Assembly: GCA_018340805.1 (NCBI GenBank)
Contig: JACMZG010001913.1
Location: forward strand, 5,442,208 to 5,506,207
DNA from: Microvelia longipes
Taxonomy: Eukaryota > Arthropoda > Insecta > Hemiptera > Veliidae
Reading direction: 5' to 3'
Length of the DNA stretch: 64,000 bases
Part shown: positions 62,680 through 64,000 of the stretch, piece after piece
Numbering within the stretch: position 1 is the stretch's first letter
How the letters are laid out: each line of letters opens with the position of its first letter
Translations under genes and position numbers: made by a program
Notes under the pieces: generated by a model
Database searches by the model: none
Seen by the model: only the letters and a program-made list of their open reading frames with translations
Told to the model about the DNA's origin: nothing

Positions 62680-64000
62680 GTTAGTTTACATTTTACTTTG
62701 TTTCTGCGATTTTACTGCGGTAGCGATGCTTCCGTCCGGTGCGTGCGGTGACAGCTCAAATTCCAACCTATGTAATCGTATGGGACGTTCTTAAAAAACT
62801 TGCGGTAGCGTTGCGGAAAATGGAAATTTCCGCAAACCTACTAAACCCGCACAAATTATCTAGTGATTAGATCATTTGTGCGGGAATGTTCATAGGTACG
62901 GGATACCTCGGAACTTTTCCTAATTACATCTAGTGCAAGAGCCAGGCCTAAAAAATGAGACTCATTATGTACTACTTCAAAAAAACTTTTTCTGACAATA
63001 TACCTTAAATTATGAAGGAAAAGCATAGTCTGCCTATCCAAAGTGGAGTCCTTCATATGAATTCGCATGCTCAAAATATTAGAAAATCGCACAAATTCCC
63101 AGTCTCTTACAATAAGTTTGCAAAACATAAAGAGAACATTTTTAAAGCTGATACAATTTCCTATAAAACGAGTGTTTTTTTTTCGTTAAAATGGGATAAC
63201 TACAACTAAAGTTATGACATTTGTTAAATGACCAAAAAATACACAAAAAGTCAATATTTTTTCGAAGAAATTCGCTGACTTTGTATAAATTAAAATTTTT
63301 TTGGTGCTTTTGGAAGAGTTTACAACCATTTGATGTTTACAAACTTTGGTGTTTTTACAGCCATAACTTTGGTTGTAGTCATCTGATTTTGATGTTTAAA
63401 CATTCGTTTTAAAGAACATTTTATCACCTTTAAAGAATGCTGTCATTATGTTCTGCACACGACCCACAGGGAACCATTTATTGCTAGCTAGAAAACTGGA
63501 ATGAGTACGATTTTCTAAAATTTTAAGCATTCGCAATCATATGAAGGGCTCCACTCTGGATAGGCAGAATATGTTTTTTCTTCATAATTTTTGGTATATT
63601 TTCAGAAAAATTTGGTTTTCACATGAGTCACATTTTTTCAGGTCCTGCTCTTGGACTATTAGGTTTTCTGTGAATTAGACTTAAAAAAAAACACTTGGAG
63701 ACAAAGAGAAAGACTATCTTCTGGGTAAGGGAAAGCAGAAAGTAGATAGATTGGAAGATAGAGGTTCGTTCTGGCATTACGAAATAGCCTATTTGCTAGT
63801 TGTTCTGTCATATCTCCCTCAATCATATTGCGTCTATACCTTTACCACTATACTATTTATTAACATGACGCCATAAGACATACTGATTCTTGCCAGGTCA
63901 AAACTCCAACGAATAATGGTATTTTTATAAGCCCAGATTTTACTAATAAGTTGGTCTATCTCGTAACTAATTAGTTCGTCTATATAAGTCGTGATCTCGT
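62680..64000 (+). other. First intron of the Patched-related gene (partial)
   Basis: It begins GTTAGT at 62680 and does not end in the window. It contains a family R end at 62885-62930 (GGTACGGGATACCTCGGAAC) and the foldback at 62934-63654. Frames at 62856-63412 lie in these repeats and are not exons. Confidence 0.7.
62934..63654. mobile_element. Intronic foldback element (~150-bp arms)
   Basis: The left arm 62934-63091 (GCAAGAGCCAGGCCTAAAAA, ATGAGACTCAT, AGTCTGCCTATCCAAAGTGG and ATGAATTCGCATGCT) and the right arm 63509-63654 (AAGCATTCGCAATCATATGA, CCACTCTGGATAGGCAGAAT, ATGAGTCACATTTTTTCAGG, CCTGCTCTTG) are inverse partners at roughly 80% identity. The 417-base spacer is AT-rich and non-coding. 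Confidence 0.78.

Overview
The window is AT-rich eukaryotic DNA, almost certainly from an arthropod and probably an insect. The evidence is a Patched-related exon of animal type at the right end, RNase H-bearing non-LTR retrotransposons, a Penelope-like element with a GIY-YIG endonuclease, tRNA-derived SINEs and many foldback elements and MITEs. Only one host gene is visible: the first coding exon of a Patched-related (Ptr-type, sterol-sensing/RND-like) membrane protein at 62409-62679, + strand. It has a splice acceptor just before the ATG and a donor after residue 90. Nearly everything to its left is mobile or repetitive DNA.

Layout. 1-4750: the 3' part of an I/R1/LOA-group LINE, with ORF1 (zinc knuckles) overlapping ORF2 (AP endonuclease, reverse transcriptase, RNase H). 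ORF2 is cut by several frameshifts and ends in a 28-base poly(A). 4751-19800: AT-rich spacer with a 148-bp tandem repeat, a 133-bp tandem repeat, (AT)n arrays carried inside a dispersed element, a GC-rich hairpin cluster, a foldback element and copies of an unclassified high-copy family (here called family R). 19895-23640: a 1.9-kb direct duplication whose copies meet at a single N (21816); this is very likely an assembly artefact. 23249-25733: a large foldback element whose right arm is interrupted by a Penelope-like relic. 28.5-29.7 kb: a cluster of palindromic elements, two of which carry hammerhead-ribozyme-like motifs. 30-51 kb: MITEs, SINEs, foldbacks, minisatellites and a second LINE relic (minus strand, 35668-36620). 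51965-53700: a third LINE relic (minus). 54-62 kb: palindromic tandem repeats, two copies of a tRNA-derived SINE with perfect target-site duplications (one itself interrupted by a later poly(A) insertion), and a LINE 3' fragment ending about 30 bases before the Ptr acceptor.

How the parts relate. The LINEs have the kind of machinery that mobilises SINEs, and the SINE copies here show the expected target duplications and short-repeat or A-rich tails. The Penelope relic and two non-coding foldbacks share a motif that folds like a minimal type I hammerhead with a self-complementary stem III, as known for Penelope-like elements and retrozymes. Frameshifts in all broken reading frames, and the differences between the two halves of the duplication, are mostly 1-2 base indels, often in homopolymers, so part of the apparent decay may be sequencing error. 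All assignments come from reading the sequence by eye; no database search was run.
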